A DNA stretch of 64,000 bases from positions 4,709,241-4,773,240 of the forward strand of contig NZ_JAUSQZ010000001.1 in assembly GCF_030811555.1 (NCBI RefSeq), given 5' to 3'. The notes beneath the pieces were generated by a model. The model was not told where the DNA came from. It ran no database searches and worked only from the letters and a program-made list of their open reading frames with translations. Source of the DNA: Kineosporia succinea. GTDB taxonomy: Bacteria; Actinomycetota; Actinomycetes; Actinomycetales; Kineosporiaceae. Both the position numbers and the translations under genes were made by a program. Below, one piece after another: positions 37,692-49,594 of the stretch. The stretch's first letter is position 1. Each line of letters opens with the position of its first letter.

Positions 37692-38618
37692 GTGACGAAC
37701 AACACGACCGCTGCGGCTATGTCGAACATAGCCGTCGAGCGGGGAGGCGGCGACGGCCTGCTGCTGGTGAGTTCCGGCGGCGACGGCCCCACCGGTCGCC
37801 CGATGCCGTCGTTCCCGAATCCGGATCCGCTCACCGCCCACGGCCCCGCGCGCATCATCGCGATGTGCAACCAGAAGGGCGGCGTCGGCAAGACCACGTC
37901 GACGATCAACCTCGGGGCCGCGCTCGCCGAGTACGGCCGTCGCGTGCTCCTCGTGGACTTCGATCCGCAGGGTGCCCTGTCGGTGGGACTGGGCATCAAC
38001 CCGCACGAGCTCGACAAGACGATCTACAACGTCCTGATGGACCGCTCGACCGACGTGCGTGAGGTCATCCGGCCGACCGAGATCGAGGACCTCGACCTGC
38101 TGCCGGCCAACATCGACCTGTCGGCGGCCGAGGTGCAGCTGGTCAGCGAGGTGGCCCGGGAGACCGTGCTGAGCCGCGCCCTGCGTCCGGTGCTCGACGA
38201 CTACGACGTGGTGCTCATCGACTGCCAGCCCTCGCTGGGTCTGCTCACGATCAACGCCCTCACCGCCTCGCACGGCGTCGTGATCCCGCTGGAGTGCGAG
38301 TTCTTCGCCCTGCGCGGTGTGGCGCTGCTGGTCGAGACGATCGAGAAGGTGAAAGACCGGCTGAACCCCGGCCTCGAGGTCGACGGCATCCTGGCCACCA
38401 TGTACGACCCCCGCACCCTGCACAGCCGGGAGGTCGTCTCGCGCGTGGTCGAGGCGTTCGGCGACCGGGTGTTCCACACCGTCATCGGCCGCACCGTGAA
38501 GTTCCCCGACGCCTCGGTCGCCGCCGAGCCGATCACCACCTACGCCTCGTCGCACGCGGGTGCCTACGCCTACCGCCTCCTGGCCCGTGAACTGATCGCC
38601 CGTGGCGACGCAGCCTGA
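37692..38618 (+). CDS. ParA-family ATPase (scp-linked)
   Basis: A 308-residue deviant Walker ATPase. After about 55 disordered residues come NQKGGVGKTTSTINLG (about 60-75, Walker A with signature Lys), VLLVDFDPQG (Walker A') and VVLIDCQPSLG (Walker B). No parB follows; instead it overlaps scpA, so it is the orphan ParA of the scpA-scpB block seen in actinobacteria, probably linked to chromosome organisation. GTG 37692 has GAGGAG 6 bases upstream. Confidence 0.9.
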   Translation: MTNNTTAAAMSNIAVERGGGDGLLLVSSGGDGPTGRPMPSFPNPDPLTAHGPARIIAMCNQKGGVGKTTSTINLGAALAEYGRRVLLVDFDPQGALSVGLGINPHELDKTIYNVLMDRSTDVREVIRPTEIEDLDLLPANIDLSAAEVQLVSEVARETVLSRALRPVLDDYDVVLIDCQPSLGLLTINALTASHGVVIPLECEFFALRGVALLVETIEKVKDRLNPGLEVDGILATMYDPRTLHSREVVSRVVEAFGDRVFHTVIGRTVKFPDASVAAEPITTYASSHAGAYAYRLLARELIARGDAA

Positions 38619-39633
38619 ACTGAACAGACAGTCAAGGGAGGACGACGTCGCCCCGTCGGTGCCGCTGACGTCCGGGGAGACCGAGGCGACCCGACCGGTC
38701 GAGCCGACCGGCACGTCCTCAAGCCCTGAAAGCACTGAAGGCCCTGCGGAGAGCCTGGAGACGCCCGGCGGCGTGCTGCCCGGCCGCAGCAGCGGCTTCG
38801 AGGTGCACCTCGACAACTTCGACGGACCCTTCGACCTGCTGCTCGGGCTGATCTCCAAGCACAAGCTGGACGTCACCGAGATCGCGATCTCGCAGGTCAC
38901 CGACGACTTCCTGGCCTACGTGAAGGCCATGGGCTCGGAGTGGGACCTCGGCGAGGTGAGTGAGTTCCTGCTGGTAGCCGCCACGCTGCTCGACCTGAAG
39001 GCCGCGCGTCTGCTGCCCGCCGCCGAGGTCGAGGACGACGAGGACCTGGCCCTGCTCGAGGCCCGTGACCTGCTGTTCGCCCGGCTGCTGCAGTACCGCG
39101 CGTTCAAGGACGTGGCCTCGACCCTGGCCCAGCACATCGAGACCGAGACCCGCCGGGCGCCGCGCGACGTGGCGATCGAGGAACACCTCACCAGGGTCCT
39201 GCCCGAACTCGTGCTGGGCCTGACCCCGCTGCAGTTCGCCGAGATCGCGGCCAAGGCGCTGACCCCGAAGGAGCCGCCCAAGGTCCGGCTCGACCACCTG
39301 CACAACCCCGCCGTCAGCGTCCGCGAGCAGGCGGCCCTCATCGTGGGCCGGCTGCGGCAGGTGCAGACGGCGAGCTTCCGCTCCCTGGTCAGCGACGCCG
39401 ACGGCAAGCTGGTGGTGATCGCCCGGTTCCTGGCCCTGCTGGAGCTCTTCCGCGAGGCGGCCGTGGCGTTCGACCAGGTGTCGCCGCTGGGGGAGCTGAC
39501 CGTGCGCTGGACCGGGGCCGAGATCGGGGAGATCGACGTCGACGAGTTCGAGGGCGTCGAGGTGGTGACCGAGGCGGAGGCGGACCCCTCCGGATTCGTG
39601 ACCGAGGAGGACCTGCGCGCGCTGTCGTCATGA
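38602..39633 (+). CDS. scpA: Segregation and condensation protein A
   Basis: Kleisin subunit of the SMC-ScpAB condensin. Residues about 1-65 are a disordered extension; the kleisin fold starts at FEVHLDNFDGPFDLLLGLI (about 66-84) and includes FLLVAATLLDLKAARLLP. The C-terminal winged-helix part contains LVVIARFLALLELFR. GTG 38602 overlaps the parA end by 17 bases. The 343-residue length is longer than average because of the extension. Confidence 0.93.
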   Translation: MATQPELNRQSREDDVAPSVPLTSGETEATRPVEPTGTSSSPESTEGPAESLETPGGVLPGRSSGFEVHLDNFDGPFDLLLGLISKHKLDVTEIAISQVTDDFLAYVKAMGSEWDLGEVSEFLLVAATLLDLKAARLLPAAEVEDDEDLALLEARDLLFARLLQYRAFKDVASTLAQHIETETRRAPRDVAIEEHLTRVLPELVLGLTPLQFAEIAAKALTPKEPPKVRLDHLHNPAVSVREQAALIVGRLRQVQTASFRSLVSDADGKLVVIARFLALLELFREAAVAFDQVSPLGELTVRWTGAEIGEIDVDEFEGVEVVTEAEADPSGFVTEEDLRALSS

Positions 39634-39676
39634 TCGCTGGTTCGGCGGATGCAGCACGACAGGGCATGATGGACCG

Positions 39677-40348
39677 GTGAGTGACGAGGAACAGCCCGGG
39701 GAGAGCACCGGTGACGGTGCCGGCCCGGCGGTCCCCGTCGCGAGCAAGGGCGAGCGTAAGAGCGGCGAGGTCAGCGAGCTGCCCGATCTCGACGACCTGC
39801 CCGGTGGCCCCCGCGCGGCTCTCGAGGCCGTGCTCATGGTGGTCGACACCCCGGTCGAAGAGGTGCAGCTGGCCGCGGCGCTCGACATCACCGTCGATCG
39901 CGTGACCGAACTGCTGGCCGGGCTCGTGGCCGAGTACGACAACGATGACCGCGGGTTCGAGCTGCGCCGCGTGGCCGGTGGCTGGCGCATCTACAGCCGC
40001 GCGGAATTCTCGCCGGTGCTGGAGCGCTTCGTCCTCGACGGGCAGACCTCGAAACTCAGCCAGGCGGCCCTGGAGACCCTCGCGATCGTGGCCTACCGCC
40101 AGCCGGTGAGCCGTGCGCGGGTGTCCGCCGTCCGGGGGGTCAACGTCGACGCGGTGATGCGCACCCTGGTCACCCGCGGGCTCGTCGAAGACGCCGGTAA
40201 CGATCCCGAGACCGGCGCCACTCTGTACGTCACCACCCAGACCTTCTTGCACAAACTGGGCCTGACCTCGCTGGACGAGCTGCCTTCCCTGGCGCCGTTC
40301 CTGCCCGAGATCGATGCCCTCGACGACTTCCCGGCAGGTGTTTCATGA
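39677..40348 (+). CDS. scpB: Segregation and condensation protein B
   Basis: Winged-helix partner of ScpA. The 223-residue protein has an acidic start, then LEAVLMVVDTPVEEVQLAAAL, GFELRRVAGGWRIYSRAEF and the conserved LSQAALETLAIVAYRQPVSRA, followed by RGLVEDAG. GTG 39677 lies 43 bp after scpA with CATGAT 7 bases before it. It overlaps the pseudouridine synthase by 4 bases. Confidence 0.94.
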   Translation: MSDEEQPGESTGDGAGPAVPVASKGERKSGEVSELPDLDDLPGGPRAALEAVLMVVDTPVEEVQLAAALDITVDRVTELLAGLVAEYDNDDRGFELRRVAGGWRIYSRAEFSPVLERFVLDGQTSKLSQAALETLAIVAYRQPVSRARVSAVRGVNVDAVMRTLVTRGLVEDAGNDPETGATLYVTTQTFLHKLGLTSLDELPSLAPFLPEIDALDDFPAGVS

Positions 40349-41244
40349 CTCCCCCCAAGCCCCGCAAGACCGCTCACCGCGGTCAGACCCCCAAGGTCCC
40401 CGGCGCCCGCACCACCGCACGCGGTGGCCGCGACCGCACCGGGGCCCCGGCCGGTTCCCGGCCGCTGCAGCGTGCGCTGCAGGAACCGCAGGTCGACGTG
40501 CACGACCCCGACGGCGTGCGGCTGCAGAAGGTGCTGGCCCAGGCCGGCGTCGCGTCGCGCCGCGCCTGTGAGGACCTGATCGAGGCCGGCCGCGTGCAGG
40601 TCGACGGCGCCACCGTGCGTGAGCTCGGTGTGCGCATCGACCCGAAGAAGTCCGTGGTCTTCGTCGACGGCGTGCGCATCCAGCTCGACCAGTCGCTGAT
40701 CTACCTGGCGTTGAACAAGCCGCCGGGCGTCGTGACCACGATGTCCGACCCGGAGGGCCGGCCCTGCATCGGTGACATCCTGTCGCAGCGGCCGAACGCC
40801 CTGGAGGAGCGGCTGTTCCACGTCGGCCGTCTGGACACGGCCACCGAGGGTCTGCTGATCCTCACCAACGACGGTGACCTCACCCACCGCCTGACGCACC
40901 CGAGCCACGAGGTGCCGAAGACGTACCTGGCCGAGGTGGCCGGGCCGGTGAGCAAGGACATCGGCAAGAAGCTTCGGTCCGGGATCGAACTGGAAGACGG
41001 CCCGGTCAAGGTCGACTCCTTCCGGATGGTCGACTCCCGGCCCGGAAAGGCGCTGCTCGAGATCACCCTGCACGAGGGGCGCAACCACATCGTCCGCCGG
41101 ATGCTGGCGGAGGTGGGTTACCCGGTTCTCCAGCTCTGCCGGACCCAGATCGGGCCGGTCCAGATGGGCGGCCTGCGCTCGGGACGAACCCGTGCGATCC
41201 ACGGAGAAGAGCTCAGCAAGCTGTTCGAGGCTGCCGGTTTATGA
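40345..41244 (+). CDS. RluB/RsuA-family pseudouridine synthase
   Basis: Isomerises a uridine in rRNA (RluB-type members act on 23S 2605). Residues 1-50 are basic and low complexity. An S4 domain (RLQKVLAQAGVASRRACEDLI, about 53-73) is followed by the catalytic motif GRLDTATEGLLILTNDG (about 161-177) with the active-site Asp. ATG 40345 overlaps scpB (ATGA). The same order scpA-scpB-rluB occurs widely in Gram-positives. Confidence 0.93.
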   Translation: MTPPKPRKTAHRGQTPKVPGARTTARGGRDRTGAPAGSRPLQRALQEPQVDVHDPDGVRLQKVLAQAGVASRRACEDLIEAGRVQVDGATVRELGVRIDPKKSVVFVDGVRIQLDQSLIYLALNKPPGVVTTMSDPEGRPCIGDILSQRPNALEERLFHVGRLDTATEGLLILTNDGDLTHRLTHPSHEVPKTYLAEVAGPVSKDIGKKLRSGIELEDGPVKVDSFRMVDSRPGKALLEITLHEGRNHIVRRMLAEVGYPVLQLCRTQIGPVQMGGLRSGRTRAIHGEELSKLFEAAGL

Positions 41245-41296
41245 GATCGTCCCGGGCGCAACTGTTTTCGACGCGGTAGATCTCTAGGAGGTAACA

Positions 41297-41683
41297 GTGG
41301 TTGTCCGGGCTGTCCGGGGGGCGACCCAGGTGGATGTCGACGAGCGTGAGCACGTGCTCGAGCGCACCCGTGAGCTCGTGTCCGAGGTGATGGAGGCCAA
41401 CAAGCTCGACCAGGACTCCATCATCAGCATCTTCTTCACCGCCACGCAGGACGTCGCGTCCGTGGCGCCGGCCCTGGCCGCGCGTCAGCTGGGGCTGAAC
41501 GAGCCGGCGCTGATCTGCGTGCAGGAGATGCACGTGGAGGGCGCGATGCCCATGCTGGTGCGCCTGGTCGCGCACATCGAGACCGACCTCGCGCGCGACG
41601 AGATCCAGAACCGGTACCTGAGGGGTACCGACAAGCTGCGGGTCGGTGTCCCTCCCATTCCCGGGGTCCTTCCGGGAGACTGA
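41297..41683 (+). CDS. aroH: Chorismate mutase, AroH type
   Basis: Converts chorismate to prephenate. The 128-residue protein has the AroH-fold start VRAVRGATQVDVDE, EVMEANKLDQDSIISIFFTATQDV and RVLVRLVAHIETDL-like segments, with the catalytic Arg near residue 6. GTG 41297 has the good ribosome site AGGAGG at 41287-41292. It sits 4 bases before the prephenate dehydrogenase gene, which takes its product. Confidence 0.93.
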   Translation: MVVRAVRGATQVDVDEREHVLERTRELVSEVMEANKLDQDSIISIFFTATQDVASVAPALAARQLGLNEPALICVQEMHVEGAMPMLVRLVAHIETDLARDEIQNRYLRGTDKLRVGVPPIPGVLPGD

Positions 41684-41687
41684 TCCG

Positions 41688-42794
41688 ATGAGCGTCGATC
41701 CCGCGGCCGCGCAGACCCTCGGCACCGTCCGCATCGTCGGAACCGGCCTGCTCGGCGCGAGCATCGGCCTGGGCCTGCGTGGCCTGGGCGTGCGGGTGCT
41801 CCTGCACGACCCCTCGCCCACCGCGCTGGCCCTGGCCCGCGACGTCGGCGCCGGCGAGATCGACCCGGGTGACGTGCCCGTCGACCTCGTCGTCGTCGGT
41901 GCCCCGCCGGACGTCACGGCCGGGGTGGTGCGCGCCGAACTGGCGGCGCACCCCCGGGCCACGGTCACCGACGTGGCCAGCGTCAAGGGCGGTATCGCGC
42001 ACGCGCTGGCCGGGGCCGACGGGATCGATCGCTACGTGGGCGGGCACCCGATGTCCGGCCGGGAGCGCTCCGGTCCGACCGCCGGGCGGGGTGACCTGTT
42101 CGTCGGCCGGCCCTGGGTGGTGTGCCCGTCGTCGCCCGGCCAGGCCCGCGAGCGCACCGAGGCCGTGCGGATGCTGGCGATCGCGCTGGGCTCGACGCCG
42201 GTGTTCATGCCCGCCTCCGAGCACGACGACGCGGTGGCCCTGGTCTCGCACGTGCCCCAGATCGCGGCCAGCCTGGTCGCGTCGCGCCTGGTCAAGGCGG
42301 GTGACCCGGCTGTCGGTCTGGCCGGTCAGGGGCTGCGCGACGTGACCCGCATCGCCGACAGCGACCCGATGCTGTGGGCGCAGATCCTGTCGGCGAACGC
42401 GCCGCGGGTGGCCGGGGTGCTGAAAGACCTGCGCACCGACCTGGACGGCATGATCGAGGCCCTCGACGCGCTGAACGACAGCGGGGCGGTGGGGGCCCGG
42501 GCCGCCGTGGCCCGGGTGATCCACCAGGGCCGCGAGGGCCGCGAGCGCATCCCCGGCAAGCACGGCGACCCGCAGACCCGGTACGCCCTGGTCACGGCGC
42601 TGCTGCCGGACAGCACGGGTCAGCTGGCGCGGCTGTTCGAGGACATCGGCGAGGCCGGCATCAACGTCGAGGAGTTCAGCCTCGAGCACATCCCGGGCGC
42701 CCGTGTGGGTCTGGGGCACGTGTCGGTGCTGCCGGCCGTGCGCGACGCCCTGGAGAAGGCCCTGACCGATCGCGGCTGGCACGTCGCCGCGTAG
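41688..42794 (+). CDS. tyrA: Prephenate dehydrogenase
   Basis: NAD-dependent oxidation of prephenate to hydroxyphenylpyruvate for tyrosine. The Rossmann glycine motif is IVGTGLLGASIGLGLRGLG (about 16-34), with DVASVKGG and GGHPMSGRERSG in the middle. An ACT regulatory domain covers about residues 298-365 (YALVTALLPDSTGQLARLF), suggesting feedback control. ATG 41688 follows aroH at 4 bases and is preferred to a start inside aroH. 368 residues. Confidence 0.94.
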   Translation: MSVDPAAAQTLGTVRIVGTGLLGASIGLGLRGLGVRVLLHDPSPTALALARDVGAGEIDPGDVPVDLVVVGAPPDVTAGVVRAELAAHPRATVTDVASVKGGIAHALAGADGIDRYVGGHPMSGRERSGPTAGRGDLFVGRPWVVCPSSPGQARERTEAVRMLAIALGSTPVFMPASEHDDAVALVSHVPQIAASLVASRLVKAGDPAVGLAGQGLRDVTRIADSDPMLWAQILSANAPRVAGVLKDLRTDLDGMIEALDALNDSGAVGARAAVARVIHQGREGRERIPGKHGDPQTRYALVTALLPDSTGQLARLFEDIGEAGINVEEFSLEHIPGARVGLGHVSVLPAVRDALEKALTDRGWHVAA

Positions 42795-43102
42795 TGCCGG
42801 CCGTTCGCCCGGAGAACCAGGCGGGCGCCGCGTCAGGTCCTCGCCGATCGTCCGGGGATCGTGAGAACCAGACCCCCTCCACACCCTGGCCACGCACCGT
42901 CACGCCTCGGCCGCCGGTGGTGCGCGCCCGATCACGGAGGTCGTGAGGGGTATCCCTCCGACGGGTGGCCGTCCGCCGCGATGCGGTATGTGGTGCGCGA
43001 CTCGACTAGCCTAGGAAGGTCACGACCCTGTGCGGCGTTGACCGTGGAGGCCACGAAGGCCTCACGTGCCGCCAGTCCAGCCGATCTCCCGGAGGTATCA
43101 CC
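42795..43102 (+). other. Intergenic region tyrA to cmk
   Basis: 308 bp without a supported gene. Contains ACTAGCCTAGGAAGG at about 43,004-43,018, a small palindrome resembling the element before parA (ACTAGCCT), which could belong to the cmk promoter. A GGAGG (43,090-43,094) precedes cmk. Confidence 0.4.
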
Positions 43103-43864
43103 GTGTCCGCGCAGTCTGTCCTCACCGAAGCGCGTCCCCTGGTGATTGCCGTCGACGGCCCCTCCGGGTCGGGCAAGTCGAGCGTCTCCAAGGAGGTCGC
43201 CCGCCGGCTCGGGCTGGAGTACCTGGACACCGGCGCGATGTACCGCGCCGCCACCTGGTCGGTGATCGAGAGCGGTGTCGATCTGGAAGACGCCGTCAAG
43301 GTCGCCGAGCACGTGCGCAACCTCGACCTGACCATGGCCACCGACCCGTCTGCTCCCGGAGTCTGGGTGGCCGGTCACGACGTCAACGAGGCGATCCGCG
43401 AGACCCGTATCTCCACGGTCGTCTCCAAGGTCGCCACCAATCTCGACGTGCGCGCCGAACTGCTCAAGCGTCAGCGTGAGCTGATCGCCGCCGGGCGGGA
43501 CGGCGTTCACCAGGGCTGTGTGGCCGAGGGCCGTGACATCACCACCGTCGTCGCTCCCGACGCCGACGTGCGCATCCTGCTCACCGCGAGCGAGGAAGCA
43601 CGTCTGGCCCGCCGCTCCAAGGAGCTGCACGGCAACGCCGACGCCGCTTCCGTCGAGGCCACGCGCGACCAGATCGTGCGTCGCGACTCCGACGACTCCA
43701 CCGTTTCCAACTTCGAGGTCGCCGCGGACGGCGTGCTGCACCTGGACTCCTCGGCGCTCGACTTCGAGCAGACCGTCGATGCCGTGCTGGCCGCCATCAA
43801 CCGCATCGTCACCGGTTCGGTCACCGACCTCGACGAACACGCCAGGGCTGGTGCCGTTTCCTGA
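43103..43864 (+). CDS. cmk: Cytidylate kinase
   Basis: Phosphorylates CMP and dCMP. P-loop GPSGSGKSS at about residues 19-27, then [14 protein letters not shown], typical of the CMP-binding region, [22 protein letters not shown] and [11 protein letters not shown]. 253 residues. GTG 43103 has GGAGG about 8 bases upstream. The stop overlaps the der ATG, the usual cmk-der arrangement. Confidence 0.95.
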   Translation: MSAQSVLTEARPLVIAVDGPSGSGKSSVSKEVARRLGLEYLDTGAMYRAATWSVIESGVDLEDAVKVAEHVRNLDLTMATDPSAPGVWVAGHDVNEAIRETRISTVVSKVATNLDVRAELLKRQRELIAAGRDGVHQGCVAEGRDITTVVAPDADVRILLTASEEARLARRSKELHGNADAASVEATRDQIVRRDSDDSTVSNFEVAADGVLHLDSSALDFEQTVDAVLAAINRIVTGSVTDLDEHARAGAVS

Positions 43865-45375
43865 TGTCCCCGCAAGAACCCTCCGACGAGACCGTCGTCC
43901 ACGATGTGGCGTCCGGTTACGGAGCCGAAGAACCTGAGACCCCCGGCCTCGACCACGCGCTGCGTGCGGGGCTGTCCGAGTACGACCTGTCCGAGTCCGA
44001 CCTGCGGCTGCTCGACGCCGAGGGCAACGAGCTCGAGGGTGACGAGAACGGCGGCGCGCTGCCGGTTCTCGCCATCGTCGGGCGTCCCAACGTCGGCAAG
44101 TCCACGCTCGTCAACCGGGTGCTCGGCCGTCGTGAGGCGGTCGTCGAAGACGTCCCCGGCGTCACCCGTGACCGCGTGCGCTACGAGACCGAGTGGGCCG
44201 GGCGGCGTTTCGTCGTCGTCGACACCGGTGGCTGGGAGCACGACGCCAAGGGCCTCGCGGCGCGCGTCGCCGAGCAGGCCGAGATGGCGATCGAGCTGGC
44301 CGACGCCGTGCTCTTCGTCGTCGACGGCCAGGTCGGCGCCACGGCGACCGACGAGGCCGTCGTCCGCCTGCTGCGCAAGACCAAGAAGCCGGTGATCCTG
44401 GCCGCCAACAAGGTCGACGACACCCGCGGCGAGCTCGAGGCCGCGTCCCTGTGGTCGCTCGGCCTGGGCCAGCCGTACCCGGTCTCCGCACTGCACGGCC
44501 GAGGCAGCGGTGACCTTCTCGACGCCGTGCTCGCGGCCCTGCCCGAGGTCAGCGCGGTCGGCCCGGAGTCGGTCGGCGGGCTGCGCCGCGTCGCGCTGCT
44601 GGGCCGCCCGAACGTGGGCAAGTCCAGCCTGCTCAACGCGCTCGCCGGGGAAGACCGCGTGGTCGTCGACTCGGTCGCCGGTACCACCCGCGACCCGGTC
44701 GACGAGATCATCGACATCAACGGCCGGCAGTGGCGTTTCGTCGACACCGCGGGTATCCGTCGTCGCGTGCACCTGACCCGCGGTGCTGACTTCTACGCGT
44801 CGCTGCGCACGCACGCCGCGCTCGAGAAGGCCGAGGTCGCGGTCATCCTGCTCGACTCCAGCGAGCCGCTGTCCGAGCAGGACCAGCGCATCATCTCGAT
44901 GGTGGTCGACTCGGGCCGGGCCATGGTGGTCGCCTACAACAAGTGGGACCTGATGGACGAGGAGCGGCGCAAGTTCCTCGAGCGGGAGTTCGAGACCGAC
45001 CTCGTGCAGATCCAGTGGGCCCCGCGCATCAACATCTCGGCGTCGACCGCGTGGCACACGAACCGGCTGACCCCGGCGCTCGACAAGGCGCTGGAGTCCT
45101 GGGACACGCGGGTCCCGACCGGCAAGCTGAACCAGCTGCTGGCCGAGATCATGCAGTCGCACCCGCACCCGCTGCGCGGTGGCAAGCAGCCGCGCATCCT
45201 GTACGGCTCGCAGGTGTCCACCCGTCCGCCGCGGTTCGTGCTGTTCACGAGCGGGTTCTTCGAGGCCGGCTACCGCCGGTTCATCGAGCGGCGGCTGCGT
45301 GAGTCGTTCGGGTTCGAGGGCACGCCGATCGAGGTGTCCGTGCGTCCGCGCGAGAAGCGTTCGAAGAAGAAGTAA
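43864..45375 (+). CDS. der: GTPase Der (EngA), 50S ribosome assembly
   Basis: Tandem GTPase for large-subunit maturation. After about 65 acidic residues the first G domain has [13 protein letters not shown] (about 75-87), DTGG and NKVD; the second has [16 protein letters not shown] (about 247-262), DTAGIRRR and NKWD. A KH-like C-terminal domain ends in a basic EKRSKKK tail. 503 residues, with the N-terminal extension common in actinobacteria. A strong terminator follows. Confidence 0.96.
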   Translation: MSPQEPSDETVVHDVASGYGAEEPETPGLDHALRAGLSEYDLSESDLRLLDAEGNELEGDENGGALPVLAIVGRPNVGKSTLVNRVLGRREAVVEDVPGVTRDRVRYETEWAGRRFVVVDTGGWEHDAKGLAARVAEQAEMAIELADAVLFVVDGQVGATATDEAVVRLLRKTKKPVILAANKVDDTRGELEAASLWSLGLGQPYPVSALHGRGSGDLLDAVLAALPEVSAVGPESVGGLRRVALLGRPNVGKSSLLNALAGEDRVVVDSVAGTTRDPVDEIIDINGRQWRFVDTAGIRRRVHLTRGADFYASLRTHAALEKAEVAVILLDSSEPLSEQDQRIISMVVDSGRAMVVAYNKWDLMDEERRKFLEREFETDLVQIQWAPRINISASTAWHTNRLTPALDKALESWDTRVPTGKLNQLLAEIMQSHPHPLRGGKQPRILYGSQVSTRPPRFVLFTSGFFEAGYRRFIERRLRESFGFEGTPIEVSVRPREKRSKKK

Positions 45376-45387
45376 AAGCCGATCGCC

Positions 45388-45435
45388 AATGGTGGACGCG
45401 CCGGGAGACGCGAGTCTCCCGGCGCGTCCACCATT
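45388..45435. terminator. Bidirectional terminator der / dioxygenase
   Basis: A perfect 21-bp stem beginning AATGGTGGACGCGCC with loop CGCGAG, located 12 bases after der and 12 bases after the stop of the convergent gene. Serves both strands. Confidence 0.85.
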
Positions 45436-45447
45436 GCTGGTTCTGGT

Positions 45448-46416
45448 TCAACTGCTCGTGGCCATCGGCTGCGGGGCACCACTCGGGGGAGTGCCACCGC
45501 TCGGCGGGGTGCCGCCCTGACCGGGGGCGCCGCTCGGGGGAGTGCCGCCCTCGCCGCCACCCCCACCGGGTGCGGCGGCCGCGCTCTCCTCGCTGACGGG
45601 ATCGATCGCGGCGGTCAGCGTGGCCACGTACCCCTTGTCGACGCTCCCGGTCACCGTCGCGTTCTCGTTGCCGTCCTCGTCGTCACTGAAGACGTTGTCG
45701 GTGGCCAGCGTGACCTGCGCCTGGTTGCTGACGCTCTTGCTGTAGCCGTCGGTGGCGTAGACGGCGTTGTTGGTGTCCTCGGGCAGGGCCATCTGCGAGG
45801 TCTTGATGATGGTGCCCTCGCCGCTGGTCGCGTCGGCGACGGACTTGTAGACCTCGAAGTGGATGTGCGGCCAGCGACCGGTGTAGCAGGCGGGGTAGAT
45901 GCTCTCGAACGAGACCGTGCCGTTCGCGTCGGTCTCCTGGATGCCGCGCAGGTAGTTCTCGTTCGTGATGCCCTCGGAGTAGAGGGAGTAGTTGCCGTCG
46001 CGGTCACAGTGCCACGCGTAGACCGCGGCCCCGGAGACGGCGGCGCCGGTCAGGTCGGTGACGGTGATCTCGAACGTCAGCGGAATGCCCTCCGCCGTCG
46101 TGGTCGAGTCGCCGAACGACGAGGTGATGTCCTTGCGCACGATGCCGGACTCGGTGCGCACGTCGACGCCGTTGGTGCCGTCGGCCGGGTAGGGGCCGTT
46201 GGTCTCGGAGTCGATCTCGGCGATGCCGGTGCCTGCTTCGGTGGTGGTCGCCTCGGAGGAGGTACTGCTGCAGGCGCTGAGCACGAACAGCGCGCCGAGG
46301 CCGCCCAGCATCCGGCGCCGGGACATCGTCTTCAGGTCGAAGCTCAGGCCCTTGTCGTGCACGGCCCGCACGTAGGCGGCGTTGTCGGTGATCGGGTCGG
46401 GAAGGTCGGGGCTCAC
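45448..46416 (-). CDS. Exported intradiol-dioxygenase-like lipoprotein
   Basis: A 322-residue protein of the intradiol ring-cleavage dioxygenase family (protocatechuate 3,4-dioxygenase beta-like). An N-terminal MSRRRMLGGLGALFVLSACSS segment (about 31-51) has a twin-arginine-like motif and a lipobox (LSAC). Likely iron ligands are visible: Tyr in GNYSLY, Tyr in YPACYTGRWP and the two His of PHIHFEVY. The C-terminus is Gly/Pro/Ser rich. GTG 46416 is preferred because AGGAG lies 7 bases upstream; a start at 46458 has none. Secreted relatives have unknown substrates. Confidence 0.83.
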   Translation of the reverse strand: MSPDLPDPITDNAAYVRAVHDKGLSFDLKTMSRRRMLGGLGALFVLSACSSTSSEATTTEAGTGIAEIDSETNGPYPADGTNGVDVRTESGIVRKDITSSFGDSTTTAEGIPLTFEITVTDLTGAAVSGAAVYAWHCDRDGNYSLYSEGITNENYLRGIQETDANGTVSFESIYPACYTGRWPHIHFEVYKSVADATSGEGTIIKTSQMALPEDTNNAVYATDGYSKSVSNQAQVTLATDNVFSDDEDGNENATVTGSVDKGYVATLTAAIDPVSEESAAAAPGGGGGEGGTPPSGAPGQGGTPPSGGTPPSGAPQPMATSS

Positions 46417-46590
46417 GGTGGGGCTCCTGGTGGTGTGTGCTGGTTTCTGGAGTGACACGAGCCAAGCAAGCTGATCTATGCGTCGGCTGTGGAATCCCTG
46501 TTCCTCACGTCCCGGCTGTCTGGGAGAACCCGGGGAGGTCGGGTGCGGACGCCTAGTCCACTAGAGTTGTGAGGTCAACCTCCCGGAACC

Positions 46591-49119
<2,529 letters not shown>

Positions 49120-49127
49120 GCCGTGGG

Positions 49128-49164
49128 GCACTCCGGACGGTGCGCGGAGCACCGTCCGGAGTGC
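49128..49164 (+). terminator. leuS terminator
   Basis: A perfect 16-bp stem GCACTCCGGACGGTGC with loop GCGGA, 8 bases after the leuS stop. Confidence 0.8.
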
Positions 49165-49208
49165 GCTAAGCTAGCGGAGCACTCAGGGCGGGAAACCGGA
49201 ACTGAGGG

Positions 49209-49282
49209 CGGGCTGTAGCGCAGCTTGGTAGCGCACCTGACTGGGGGTCAGGGGGTCGCAGGTTCAAATCCTGTCAGCCCGA
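49209..49282 (+). tRNA. tRNA-Pro (anticodon GGG)
   Basis: Acceptor arms CGGGCTG and CAGCCCG pair perfectly; the anticodon arm CTGAC-TGGGGGT-GTCAG has GGG at the anticodon position; the T loop is GGTTCAAATCC. The discriminator base is A and no CCA is encoded. It is the likely integration target of the element to its right. Confidence 0.93.
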
Positions 49283-49300
49283 CAGACGCGGTTCGCCGCG

Positions 49301-49344
49301 AATAATGGCTCTGACCAGCAGAAATGCTGGTCAGAGCCATTATT
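49301..49344. terminator. Terminator behind tRNA-Pro
   Basis: A perfect 20-bp stem AATAATGGCTCTGACCAGCA with a GAAA tetraloop, followed by TTGTTTC. The remaining 250 bases up to the helicase start show no supported gene. Confidence 0.85.
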
Positions 49345-49594
49345 TGTTTCTGGCGCTTCGCCCGGGCTGAGCGTTCCAATCTCGGAAGTACAGCAACCTA
49401 GTACAGCAACGGTTGCTCGCGCCCACCTTGACGGAGGCCTAGCTCTTGCCTGCATGAGCCGCTCTGTGGCACGTGGAGGCGAGGTTGGAGCGGAACAGCA
49501 GCAGGCCACCTAAGATTGCGGCGACTACTGCCAATGAGGTCTTACGCCCGTCGTGGTGCTGTCGGGTGACGATCGCGACAGAGGGGACTGTTTC

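Noticed and set aside
46569-46590. Earlier GTG start for leuS just after TAGAGT
   Set aside because: The GTG at 46569 is not in the leuS frame.
49264-49509. Small minus-strand frame behind tRNA-Pro
   Set aside because: It runs through the terminator hairpin and has no start signal or family.
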